Made by a program: the position numbers and the translations under genes
Assembly: GCA_002299785.1 (NCBI GenBank)
Contig: DBNL01000033.1
Coordinates: 1 to 25,092, forward strand
DNA length: 25,092 bases
Direction of reading: 5' to 3'
Source: Verrucomicrobia bacterium UBA673
GTDB lineage: Bacteria; Verrucomicrobiota; Verrucomicrobiia; Limisphaerales; UBA1096
The notes under the pieces: generated by a model
Told to the model about the DNA's origin: nothing
The model's input: the letters and a program-made list of their open reading frames with translations, nothing else
Databases searched by the model: none
Shown: positions 16,460 to 23,185 of the stretch, in pieces
Position numbering within the stretch: the stretch's first letter is position 1
How the letters are laid out: each line of letters opens with the position of its first letter

Positions 16460-17608
16460 TCAATATTTCGGGACGTTCGGATCGATCTCCTCGGACCAGG
16501 CGGAGATGCCGCCCTTAACACTTTTGAGGTACTTGAAGCCCTGCTCGCGTAGGAAGCCGAGCGCCTTTAGCGAGCGCACCCCGGCTTTGCAGTGCAGGTA
16601 AATTGTCTGGTTGGCATCGAGTTCGGTGAATCGCTGCTCGATCTGGCTAAGCGGAACGAGCGTCGTGCCCTCGACCTTGGCGATCTCGAACTCGTCCGCT
16701 TCGCGCACATCGACGACGGCGATGCCGAGATCCGGATTGTCGAGAGCGCGTTTCATTTCCTGCACGTCAACCTCGTCCGGGTTTTCATCCGGTTTCTCCA
16801 GTTGATCAGGGATGCCACAGAACTGGTTGTAGTCGATCAACTCTGTGACGGTCGGGTTGTCGCCGCACGATGGACACTTTGGATCGCGGCGCAGCTTGAC
16901 TTCGCGGAATTTCATCTCGAGCGCATTGAAAATTAGCAGGCGGCCGACGAGCGAATCGCCCTTGCCCAACGCAAGCTTGATGATCTCCGTAGCCTGGATG
17001 CAGCCGACGATTCCGGGCAGTACACCCAGTACTCCGCCCTCGGCGCAGCTGGGTACCATGCCTGGCGGTGGCGGCTCGGGGTAGAGGCAGCGGTAGCACG
17101 GGCCACCGAGGCCCGGGGCGAACACGCTCGCCTGGCCGTCGAATCGGAAGATCGAGCCGTACACGTTCGGCTTGCCGAGCAGTACGCAGGCGTCGTTGGT
17201 TAGGTAGCGCGTCGGGAAGTTGTCTGTGCCATCGACCACAATGTCGTAGTTGGCGACAAGGCCCATGGCGTTCTCACTGGTGAATGCCGTCTCGTGTTTG
17301 TCCACGATTACGTTCGGGTTGATGCTCTTAATCGTCTCCGTGGCGGATTCGACTTTCGAGCAATCGACATCCTCCGTACCGTGAGCGATCTGCCGCTGCA
17401 AGTTAGAGAAGTCCACCACGTCGAAGTCCACCAAGCCGATCCGGCCGATGCCGGCGGCAGCGAGGTACATGCTGATTGGCGAGCCCAGCCCACCGGTGCC
17501 GATGCACAGCACGCTCGCGCCCTTGAGTTTCTTTTGGCCGGCCATCCCGACTTCCGGGAGGATGAGGTGGCGGGAGTAGCGCCTGATTTCGTCGTTGCTT
17601 AATTCCAT
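16460..17608 (-). CDS. MoeB/ThiF-type adenylyltransferase fused to rhodanese (MoeZ-like)
   Basis: This is a 382-residue cytoplasmic E1-like enzyme. Residues 1-270 are the adenylyltransferase: nucleotide site GTGGLGSP (37-44), the DGTDNFPTRY metal region near 126-135 and a structural zinc site made by Cys171/Cys174 and Cys245/Cys248. Residues about 280-382 form a rhodanese domain with active-site loop HCKAGVRS, so Cys340 is the predicted persulfide carrier. Such fusions adenylate the C-terminal glycine of a MoaD- or ThiS-like sulfur carrier and then deliver sulfur to it, serving molybdopterin, thiamine or cysteine synthesis. No sulfur-carrier gene is adjacent, so the partner cannot be assigned. 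ATG at 17608 gives the canonical MELSNDEIRRYSRHL start. Confidence 0.92.
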   Translation of the reverse strand: MELSNDEIRRYSRHLILPEVGMAGQKKLKGASVLCIGTGGLGSPISMYLAAAGIGRIGLVDFDVVDFSNLQRQIAHGTEDVDCSKVESATETIKSINPNVIVDKHETAFTSENAMGLVANYDIVVDGTDNFPTRYLTNDACVLLGKPNVYGSIFRFDGQASVFAPGLGGPCYRCLYPEPPPPGMVPSCAEGGVLGVLPGIVGCIQATEIIKLALGKGDSLVGRLLIFNALEMKFREVKLRRDPKCPSCGDNPTVTELIDYNQFCGIPDQLEKPDENPDEVDVQEMKRALDNPDLGIAVVDVREADEFEIAKVEGTTLVPLSQIEQRFTELDANQTIYLHCKAGVRSLKALGFLREQGFKYLKSVKGGISAWSEEIDPNVPKY

Positions 17609-17634
17609 TTTCAGGGGCGGGCAGCGTACAGTAA

Positions 17635-17655
17635 GGCCAAGCGCTTGGCCAAGCG
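17635..17655. repeat. Composite palindrome element with the 14-base consensus, copy 9 (intergenic)
   Basis: The full consensus CGCTTGGCCAAGCG (17642-17655) overlaps a second perfect palindrome, GGCCAAGCGCTTGGCC (17635-17650). Both lie in the 51-base gap between the hydrolase and MoeB-like genes. Confidence 0.85.
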
Positions 17656-17659
17656 TAGA

Positions 17660-18535
17660 TTATTCGGCGATGAATCCCTGCACTTTCAGCCAGAAAACCA
17701 GGTTGTCGGCCCACGGATGGGTGTTATTGAATGGCGGCTTATCGGCGAGGCCAAGCCCGTGGCGGCCTTTTTGATAAACATGCAGCGCGAACGGCACGCC
17801 GGCTTTGCGCAGTGCGGCTGCAAATTGCAGGCTGTTCTCCACCGGAACCCCCTTGTCCTCTGCCGTGTGCCAAAGGAACGTCGGCGGCGTGTCGGCCGTG
17901 ACCTGCAGTTCGCTCGAGAGGAGCTTGACCAGTTCCGCTGATGGTTTGTCGCCGAGCAGATTGCGCTTGGAGCCGCGGTGCGTGAACTCGCCCATCGATA
18001 TTACCGGGTAACAGAGGACGCCCAAGCTTGGCCGCGAACTGACGCGCTCGATTGGGTCGGCGGACTGCGGGTTGGCGGAGTCGTAATGAGTCAGGAGCGT
18101 CGAGGCCAGATGTCCGCCAGCAGAGGAACCCATGATGCCGATCTTGTCCGGATCGATGTTCCAGCGCTTCGCATTGGCGCGGACGGTTCGCAGAGCGCGG
18201 GCCGCGTCGCTCAGCATGACCGGGTGCCGGTAACCGGCCGAGCCAAGCCTGTATTTAAGCACAAACCCGCTGATTCCGTACTGTTGCAGGAACTGCGCGT
18301 AAGTCGCGCCCTCGTGCGCGGCTAGTCCGCCGTAACCGCCGCCGGGACAGATGACAATCGCCGAGCCGGAGTTATTGCCGGCTGGGGCAAGGAACGGCGT
18401 CAGTGTAGGGATGTCGCGGGGTGAGTTGCCCTTGGCGCCTGGCGTGCCGTTTGGCCAAAGCGGCTGTTCCTTGCCTTGGGCGAACGCACCGGCAACCAAC
18501 GCCAGCGCGACAATCGAAGTCGTAAGAGTTTTCAT
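17660..18535 (-). CDS. Secreted alpha/beta hydrolase, acetyl-esterase/BD-FAE-like
   Basis: This is a 291-residue protein with a signal peptide ending AGAFAQ (residues 1-20). The alpha/beta hydrolase features are an oxyanion region CPGGGYGGL (63-71), the nucleophile Ser138 in GSSAG, a probable acid Asp227 in HTAEDKGVP and catalytic His259 in KGRHGLGL. The overall pattern matches bacterial acetyl-xylan or feruloyl-type esterases and the exported 'pectin/xylan esterase' group often found in polysaccharide-degrading Verrucomicrobia. Removal of acetyl groups from glycans is a reasonable guess. It lies 51 bases upstream of the MoeB-like gene on the same strand. The gap holds a copy of the iterated palindrome. 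ATG at 18535 has no Shine-Dalgarno sequence. Confidence 0.87.
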   Translation of the reverse strand: MKTLTTSIVALALVAGAFAQGKEQPLWPNGTPGAKGNSPRDIPTLTPFLAPAGNNSGSAIVICPGGGYGGLAAHEGATYAQFLQQYGISGFVLKYRLGSAGYRHPVMLSDAARALRTVRANAKRWNIDPDKIGIMGSSAGGHLASTLLTHYDSANPQSADPIERVSSRPSLGVLCYPVISMGEFTHRGSKRNLLGDKPSAELVKLLSSELQVTADTPPTFLWHTAEDKGVPVENSLQFAAALRKAGVPFALHVYQKGRHGLGLADKPPFNNTHPWADNLVFWLKVQGFIAE

Positions 18536-18610
18536 GAGAATCTAAAGAGCCGGGAAACTACAGCCTGTCGCTTAAAGAGAAAAGCCCGCGCTTGACCAAT
18601 CGAAGTTATC

Positions 18611-18631
18611 CGCAGATAGAAAAAATCTGCG
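18611..18631. repeat. Short hairpin within degenerate ATCTGCG-type intergenic repeats
   Basis: CGCAGAT (18611-18617) and ATCTGCG (18625-18631) form a perfect 7-base stem around a 7-base A-rich loop. Related words follow (ATCTACG, ATATGCG). There is no T-run on either strand, so a simple intrinsic terminator is unlikely. It lies in the 165-base gap between the hydrolase start and the dtd stop. Confidence 0.5.
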
Positions 18632-18700
18632 CTAATCTACGAAATATGCGAATAAAAAACAGAACTACAAATGGATACCATCAGCGCTAAAAAGAAACGC

Positions 18701-19153
18701 TCACTCGCGATTCATGGTATCGATGGTGAGGGTGACGGGGCCGTCGTTGATGAGGGCAACTTTCATGTCCGCGCCGAACTCACCGACCTGCACCGCTTGG
18801 CCAAGTTCGCTTTCCAGCGTGGCGATGAATTGTTCGTACAACGGGATGGCGACCTCCGGCTTTGCGGCGCGATTGAAGGAGGGGCGGTTGCCTTTTTTTG
18901 TGCTGGCGTGAAGGGTGAACTGGCTGATGACCAGCACTCCACCGCCAACTTCGGCGAGGGAGCTGTTCATCAGTCCGTCGTCGTCGTTGAAGACGCGCAG
19001 TCGGGCGATCTTGCCGCAGAGCCACTCGATGTCGGAGGTGGTGTCGGCATCCTCGATACCAAGGAGCACGACGAAGCCAAGGTCGATACCGCCGCGCACC
19101 TGGCCGTTGATGGTGACGGATGCCTCGCTCGCCCGCTGGATGACTGCCCGCAT
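18701..19153 (-). CDS. dtd: D-aminoacyl-tRNA deacylase
   Basis: This is a 150-residue Dtd enzyme, which hydrolyses D-amino acids mischarged onto tRNA. The N-terminal [15 protein letters not shown] start, the substrate-site motif SQFTL and the closing NDGPVT (the Gly-Pro motif) are all present, and the length matches the family. The frame stays open upstream for 88 more residues, but they have no Dtd character, so the start is placed at 19153. It is divergent from the UreF-like gene. A copy of the iterated palindrome lies inside it at 18796. The 165 bases on its 3' side (18536-18700) contain a short hairpin and degenerate repeat. Confidence 0.94.
   Translation of the reverse strand: MRAVIQRASEASVTINGQVRGGIDLGFVVLLGIEDADTTSDIEWLCGKIARLRVFNDDDGLMNSSLAEVGGGVLVISQFTLHASTKKGNRPSFNRAAKPEVAIPLYEQFIATLESELGQAVQVGEFGADMKVALINDGPVTLTIDTMNRE
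18794..18805. repeat. Iterated palindrome CGCTTGGCCAAG, copy 10
   Basis: An exact core inside dtd, read on the minus strand as Leu-Gly-Gln-Ala. Confidence 0.8.
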
Positions 19154-19307
19154 GACTGGCGGGAGACTATCCAATTGACGGTGAAGGGGCGAGTGGGTTT
19201 CTCTTGGGCTCACGAATGATTGCGTGGAAAACAAGCAGAAAGCATTCAGTGGCCTAAACTTTTTCTCTCGCGACTCCGGAATGGTTCGTCGTAGCGTAGC
19301 TTGACTG

Positions 19308-19898
19308 ATGAGCAACACGCCATTCAACAACGAGACAAACCCGCAGCCGTTCGATATCGAGACGGTGAGCGACCTGCGCGGGCTGCGATTGTTTCTTGAA
19401 CGGTACGAGAGGGACATTCTGCGGCCGATCGAGTTGCCGGCGGTGCAGTCGGCTTACTGGTTTACCAACCGAGGACAGTTTCGGGAGCTGCTGGAACTGG
19501 ACGCCGAGTTGTCGGCCAACGTTTCGCTTATGCCGTTTGCCCGGGCGAGCCAGTTGGTCGGGCGCGAGCAGTTGCGTCTGCTTAAGCCGATGTACGATCA
19601 GCGCATGATGCAGCGCTTCCGCAAATGCGTGGTGTCCGGTGAGGCGAGTGGATGGAACCCGATTGTGTTTGGCATGTTTCTGTCGATCCACTCGGTGCCG
19701 GTTCGGGAGGGGTTGTTGCAGTTTGGCAGGCAAATCTGGAGCGGCTTCGTCAATGGTGTCCAAGGCAGCTGCGCCTTGTCGGATGAGGAGTGCAGCGCGT
19801 TGCTTGGCGAAACCATTGACCGTTTGCCCGGGTGGATCGAGGAGGTAATCGCCCAGTCGTCGGGGGAAGAGGGTGCACCCCTTGTTGCTGTCAATTAA
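19308..19898 (+). CDS. UreF-like protein without the usual N-terminal motif
   Basis: This is a 196-residue, probably soluble protein with no signal peptide. Its helical pattern recalls the urease accessory protein UreF: a LRGLRLFLE...[10 protein letters not shown] stretch, [11 protein letters not shown], a [14 protein letters not shown] segment like the UreF 'aS...lGr.ll' block, [14 protein letters not shown] like UreF 'hPvvfG', and a final helix pair ending [16 protein letters not shown]. The N-terminal UreF hallmark (DSxxPxGxxxHSxGLE) is missing, and no urease or other accessory gene is in the window. The resemblance is from pattern memory and needs a profile search. It could instead be an unrelated all-helical PVC protein. 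It starts a tight unit with the next two genes, with a two-base gap to the next start. Confidence 0.7.
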   Translation: MSNTPFNNETNPQPFDIETVSDLRGLRLFLERYERDILRPIELPAVQSAYWFTNRGQFRELLELDAELSANVSLMPFARASQLVGREQLRLLKPMYDQRMMQRFRKCVVSGEASGWNPIVFGMFLSIHSVPVREGLLQFGRQIWSGFVNGVQGSCALSDEECSALLGETIDRLPGWIEEVIAQSSGEEGAPLVAVN

Positions 19899-19900
19899 TT

Positions 19901-20068
19901 ATGAAGTGGAAAGTCGTACAACTTTGGCGCCGCTCGGCCCTAAACACGCTTTGGTACTTGATTGGCTGCAGCATCGGCAACATGTGGTTGGCCTGTTTTC
20001 TCGCGCCTTGGCCCTATAATTACTGGCGCTTGGCCAAGCACGACAAGTCGTGCTGCCACGCCGAATGA
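19901..20068 (+). CDS. Small membrane protein, 55 residues, paired C-terminal cysteines
   Basis: This short open frame begins with ATG two bases after the stop of the UreF-like gene and ends in a TGA that overlaps the ATG of the next gene (ATGA). The product starts with a basic segment (KWKVVQLWRR), then has one predicted membrane helix (residues about 14-37, rich in Trp and Leu), then a basic or polar tail ending in KSCCHAE. The tight spacing on both sides, membrane helix and positive-inside charge pattern support a real gene. I do not recognise the family. The two adjacent cysteines with His could bind metal or form a disulfide, which is speculation. Confidence 0.55.
   Translation: MKWKVVQLWRRSALNTLWYLIGCSIGNMWLACFLAPWPYNYWRLAKHDKSCCHAE
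20027..20039. repeat. Iterated palindrome GCTTGGCCAAGC, copy 11
   Basis: A 12-base palindrome (20028-20039) in the small membrane protein gene, read as Leu-Ala-Lys, with the left C of the 14-base consensus also present. Confidence 0.8.
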
Positions 20069-20571
20069 CCGCACCCAAGCGCTTGACTAAGCGACACGAT
20101 GTTTTTGTGAAACTGATTTCCCCAACGCTGCTCGCCGCCGCTTGGCTTGCCGGTTGTGCCACTGTGCCACCTCCGCCATCACTTGCGATTTGGGAAGCTG
20201 CCGAGCTGGGTCGAGTCGAGGTTGTCCGGCGGCACCTGGTCGCCGGGACGGATGTGAACGCCGGGGGCGGCATCACCGGGTTGACTGCGCTGCACCAGGC
20301 GGCGTTCCACGGGCATACAGCAATCGTCCGGCTGCTCATCGGTGCCGGTGCCGATGTGAATGCGGCCAAACGCCGTGGAGAGACGCCCTTGCATTCGACG
20401 GTGTACTGGGGACACAGGGAGATCGCCGGGTTGCTGATTGCCAATGGAGCGGTGGTGAACGCAAAACGTGAGAACGGCCAAACCCCGCTGGACTGGGCCG
20501 TCCAGCTCGGTGCAGAGGACATGGCTGAGTTCTTCCGGAGTCAAGGTGGTAAAAGCTGGAAAGAGCAATAG
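20065..20571 (+). CDS. Ankyrin-repeat lipoprotein
   Basis: This is a 168-residue protein from ATG 20065, or 154 residues from an in-frame GTG at 20107. The GTG start gives a compact lipoprotein leader, MKLISPTLLAAAWLAGC, with the lipid-modified Cys at residue 17. The ATG start overlaps the preceding stop and fits translational coupling. The mature part carries three to four ankyrin repeats with typical cores: TALHQAAFHGHTAIVRLLI, TPLHSTVYWGHREIAGLLI and TPLDWAVQLGAEDMAEFF. Ankyrin repeats bind proteins, so an envelope scaffold role is likely, partner unknown. It is the third gene of the unit that starts with the UreF-like gene. Confidence 0.82.
   Translation: MTAPKRLTKRHDVFVKLISPTLLAAAWLAGCATVPPPPSLAIWEAAELGRVEVVRRHLVAGTDVNAGGGITGLTALHQAAFHGHTAIVRLLIGAGADVNAAKRRGETPLHSTVYWGHREIAGLLIANGAVVNAKRENGQTPLDWAVQLGAEDMAEFFRSQGGKSWKEQ
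20075..20093. repeat. Decayed copy of the composite element
   Basis: CCAAGCGCTTGACTAAGCG matches the intergenic element at 17637-17655 at 17 of 19 bases. The two changes (G to A, C to T) destroy the central GGCC. It lies between the two candidate starts of the ankyrin lipoprotein gene. Confidence 0.6.
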
Positions 20572-20663
20572 ACGTAGAGATAAAATTGGAAACGGATTTC
20601 ACGGGTTTACTGGATGACTGCCGGACAACGGCTCATGAGAAAGCCGTTTCCGCTGCTCGGAGC

Positions 20664-20693
20664 TTGACAGTGAAGCAATTACTGAATGAAAAT
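20664..20693 (+). promoter_or_regulatory. Candidate sigma-70-type promoter for the F5/8-type C gene
   Basis: A perfect -35 hexamer TTGACA (20664-20669) is followed after 18 bases by GAAAAT (20688-20693), a four-of-six match to TATAAT. This lies about 50 bases ahead of the ATG at 20745, in a 173-base gap that otherwise shows nothing recognisable. It is a pattern match only. Confidence 0.35.
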
Positions 20694-20744
20694 GCCCCTA
20701 GCCGCGTATCTATTGGCGGGACTGTGATCATAAAAAAAAACCAA

Positions 20745-21452
20745 ATGGTAAAAACTGATTTGAAGTCGAAGGCGCAGGTTTGCTGCGCGTTGGTGTTGTT
20801 TCTTCTGCTGAGTATGCTTCCGGTAACCAGCATGGCTGGGGAAACTGGAATCAAGGCCCCGGCTGGTATGGCGGCGCTGCCTCTCAAGCTGCCTAAGCCG
20901 ATGTTTGTCGGCACACCGCAGAATATAAAGGGGGTGAAGCAGCTCGAGAAGCCGCTCGGAAAGCCGCGTCCGCCGATGTTTGCGCCGAAGGGTGTGAAGA
21001 ACCTCGCGCTGGGCAAGAAGATCAGCGGCAGCGACGAGGAGCCGATCATGGGCGAGTTAAAAATGATCACCGACGGAGACCGGGAGGCGGCGGACGGCAG
21101 CTACGTGGAGCTTGGCCCGTTCACGCAGCAGATCACCATTGACCTCGAGGCCGAGTACGACATTTATGCAATGGTGTTCTGGCATTACCACAAGCAGGCC
21201 CGGGTTTATTTTGATGTCATCGTGCAGGTCTCGAACGATCCGGAGTTCAAAAAGTCGACCACTATTTACAACAACGACCACGACAACTCCGCTGAGCAGG
21301 GTGTCGGCAAGGACAACCATTACGTCGAGACTTCCGAGGGTCGGCTACTCGACGCGAAGGGTGTACGTGGCCGTTATGTGCGCCTTTACAGCGGCGGTAA
21401 CAACGCGAGCGACCTGAACCATTATATCGAGGTGGAAGTGTACGGGAAATAG
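20745..21452 (+). CDS. Secreted F5/8-type C (discoidin-like) domain protein
   Basis: This is a 235-residue protein. The leader has a hydrophobic core (VCCALVLFLLLSMLP) and ends near TSMAGE. A proline- and lysine-rich spacer (residues about 35-85) precedes a galactose-binding-like F5/8 type C domain, with NLALGKKISGS, ITIDLEAEYDIYAMVFWHYH, VIVQVSNDPEF, a GRYVRLYSGG segment and the closing IEVEVYGK. Such domains bind sugars or other surface ligands. ATG at 20745 is chosen because it begins the signal peptide; a TTG-started extension to 20586 is low-complexity and unlikely. It stands alone between the ankyrin unit and the glycosyltransferase gene. Confidence 0.87.
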   Translation: MVKTDLKSKAQVCCALVLFLLLSMLPVTSMAGETGIKAPAGMAALPLKLPKPMFVGTPQNIKGVKQLEKPLGKPRPPMFAPKGVKNLALGKKISGSDEEPIMGELKMITDGDREAADGSYVELGPFTQQITIDLEAEYDIYAMVFWHYHKQARVYFDVIVQVSNDPEFKKSTTIYNNDHDNSAEQGVGKDNHYVETSEGRLLDAKGVRGRYVRLYSGGNNASDLNHYIEVEVYGK

Positions 21453-21561
21453 GACGGTCTCTTTCCTGCTGTTTCAATTCGGCTGCCGTGCGGTGTCCCC
21501 TGTAACGTCCGGCGAATAGCCTGTGTGGGGTCGCGGGGTTGATGTGTGTTCAGTCAATCCA

Positions 21562-23169
21562 ATGAGTCGCCCCATTTTCATCCTGCTTATCCTGCTCATC
21601 ACGGCGGCGGCGGCGGCGTTTCGTCTGCCGGATTTGGCGGAGCGTCCCATGCACGGCGACGAAGCGGTCAACGCGGTTAAACTCGGCGAAACTATCGAGG
21701 GCAGGGGCTACAAATACGATCCGCACGAGTACCACGGCCCGACGCTCAACTACCTGACACTCATCCCATCTTGGCTTGGTGGCGTCGGGAGTTTTGTCGA
21801 GTTGCAGGAAGCGATCCTCCGGGTTGTGCCGGTCGTCTTTGGGACGCTGCTTGTTTTGTTGTTGCTACCGCTCGGGGATGGCTTGGGGCGGGTGGCGGCG
21901 GTCTTTGCCTCGCTGTTCATGGCCGTGTCGCCGGCCATGGTTTTTTACAGCCGCTACTTCATTCACGAGATGCTGTTGGTCTGCTTCACCGCTGGCGCAA
22001 TCGTTTGCTGTTACCGCTACCTCAAACGCCCCGGCATTTTATGGGCTTTACTAGCAGGTGTGTGTCTTGGGTTGATGCATGCCACGAAGGAAACCTTCGT
22101 TATTGCCCTTGGAGCGATGGGCGGCGCGGTGTTGGTCATGCTGTGCGCCCGGCGACGGGGAGGGCAGTGGGTCAACGACATTAAACGAGTTAGGCTGGTG
22201 CATTGCGCTATGACGCTTCTGGCGGCGGCGGCGGTTACGGTGACGTTCTTTTCGTCATTTTTCAGCAACGCAAAAGGAGTGTTGGATTCTGTCCTCACCT
22301 ATTCGACGTACCTTGACCGCGCGGGCCAAACAGGTGTGCATGAGCATCCATGGCATTACTATCTTGGGCTGCTGGGCCATTACCAATTCGCCGATGGGCC
22401 GGTTTTCAGTGAGTTGCTAATTCTCCTGCTGGCATTGGTCGGGTTGGGGTTTGTGGTTAGGGGATCGTTAGGGGGATCCAATGCCGGGTTGCTTCGTTTT
22501 ATCGCTCTTTACACGATTTTGATGACGGTTGTTTACTCGTTGATTCCGTACAAAACACCGTGGTGCCTGCTAAATTTTTATCACGGAATCATCCTGCTGG
22601 CCGGGGTCGGGGCTGCTGGTTTGTTACGATTTAAGCCGAAGATTTCCAAGGTCGCGCTTGGTTTGTTACTATGCGTTGGCACTTGGCATTTGGCTTGGCA
22701 ATCCAATGCTGCCAACAATGAATATAACGCCGACAGTCGCAATCCCTACGTATACGGTCACACTGGGTCGGACATTTTCGATATTGCCGATCGCGTCAAG
22801 GAGATGGCGGAGTCTAATGAGGATGGGCGGGACACGCCGATTCAAATCATTTGTCCGGACGATGACTATTGGCCGTTGCCTTGGTATCTGCGCGACTATC
22901 AGGTGGAGTACGGCAGCGGGGTGGCGGACGATGGCAAGTCTGCCTCGATTATCTTGATACAGCCGCCCTTGGAGGAGGCGCTCATGAGGAAGTTGTACGA
23001 GTTGCCACCACCCGGGCAGAAGGAACTCTATATGCACCTTTTTGACGAAAATGGCAGGGAGATCAAAATGGAATTGCGCCCGGAGGTGGAGATTCGTGGG
23101 TTTGTGTCCAAGTCACTCTGGGATCGCCATGAGCGTGCCAAGGCGGAGGCGAGGTCGGCTGACAAGTGA
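21562..23169 (+). CDS. TIGR03663/Agl23-like multi-pass glycosyltransferase
   Basis: This is a 535-residue integral membrane protein. After the first helix comes the glycosyltransferase motif MHGDEAVNAVKLGE, with Asp33-Glu34, as in dolichyl- or undecaprenyl-phosphate sugar transferases of the PMT/GT39 superfamily; the GYKYDPHEYHGPTLNY segment is typical of TIGR03663 proteins. About ten hydrophobic segments follow, then an extracytoplasmic C-terminal domain of about 150 residues. It would transfer a sugar from a lipid carrier to a glycan or protein outside the membrane, but donor and acceptor are unknown. ATG at 21562 is preferred to an upstream in-frame start because it puts the first membrane helix at the N-terminus. 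The apbE-like gene starts 16 bases after its stop. Confidence 0.85.
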   Translation: MSRPIFILLILLITAAAAAFRLPDLAERPMHGDEAVNAVKLGETIEGRGYKYDPHEYHGPTLNYLTLIPSWLGGVGSFVELQEAILRVVPVVFGTLLVLLLLPLGDGLGRVAAVFASLFMAVSPAMVFYSRYFIHEMLLVCFTAGAIVCCYRYLKRPGILWALLAGVCLGLMHATKETFVIALGAMGGAVLVMLCARRRGGQWVNDIKRVRLVHCAMTLLAAAAVTVTFFSSFFSNAKGVLDSVLTYSTYLDRAGQTGVHEHPWHYYLGLLGHYQFADGPVFSELLILLLALVGLGFVVRGSLGGSNAGLLRFIALYTILMTVVYSLIPYKTPWCLLNFYHGIILLAGVGAAGLLRFKPKISKVALGLLLCVGTWHLAWQSNAANNEYNADSRNPYVYGHTGSDIFDIADRVKEMAESNEDGRDTPIQIICPDDDYWPLPWYLRDYQVEYGSGVADDGKSASIILIQPPLEEALMRKLYELPPPGQKELYMHLFDENGREIKMELRPEVEIRGFVSKSLWDRHERAKAEARSADK

Positions 23170-23185
23170 GGGTGTTTGTAGAATC

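Noticed and set aside
17635..17655. The composite palindrome as a simple transcription terminator of the hydrolase gene
   Set aside because: No U-tract follows on either strand, the arms leave almost no loop, and the same word recurs inside many genes, so a dispersed DNA motif explains it better.
19154..19417. N-terminal extension of 88 residues to dtd
   Set aside because: The Dtd family begins at the MRAVIQRAS methionine at 19153; the extension has no homology-like pattern and overlaps the start of the divergent gene.
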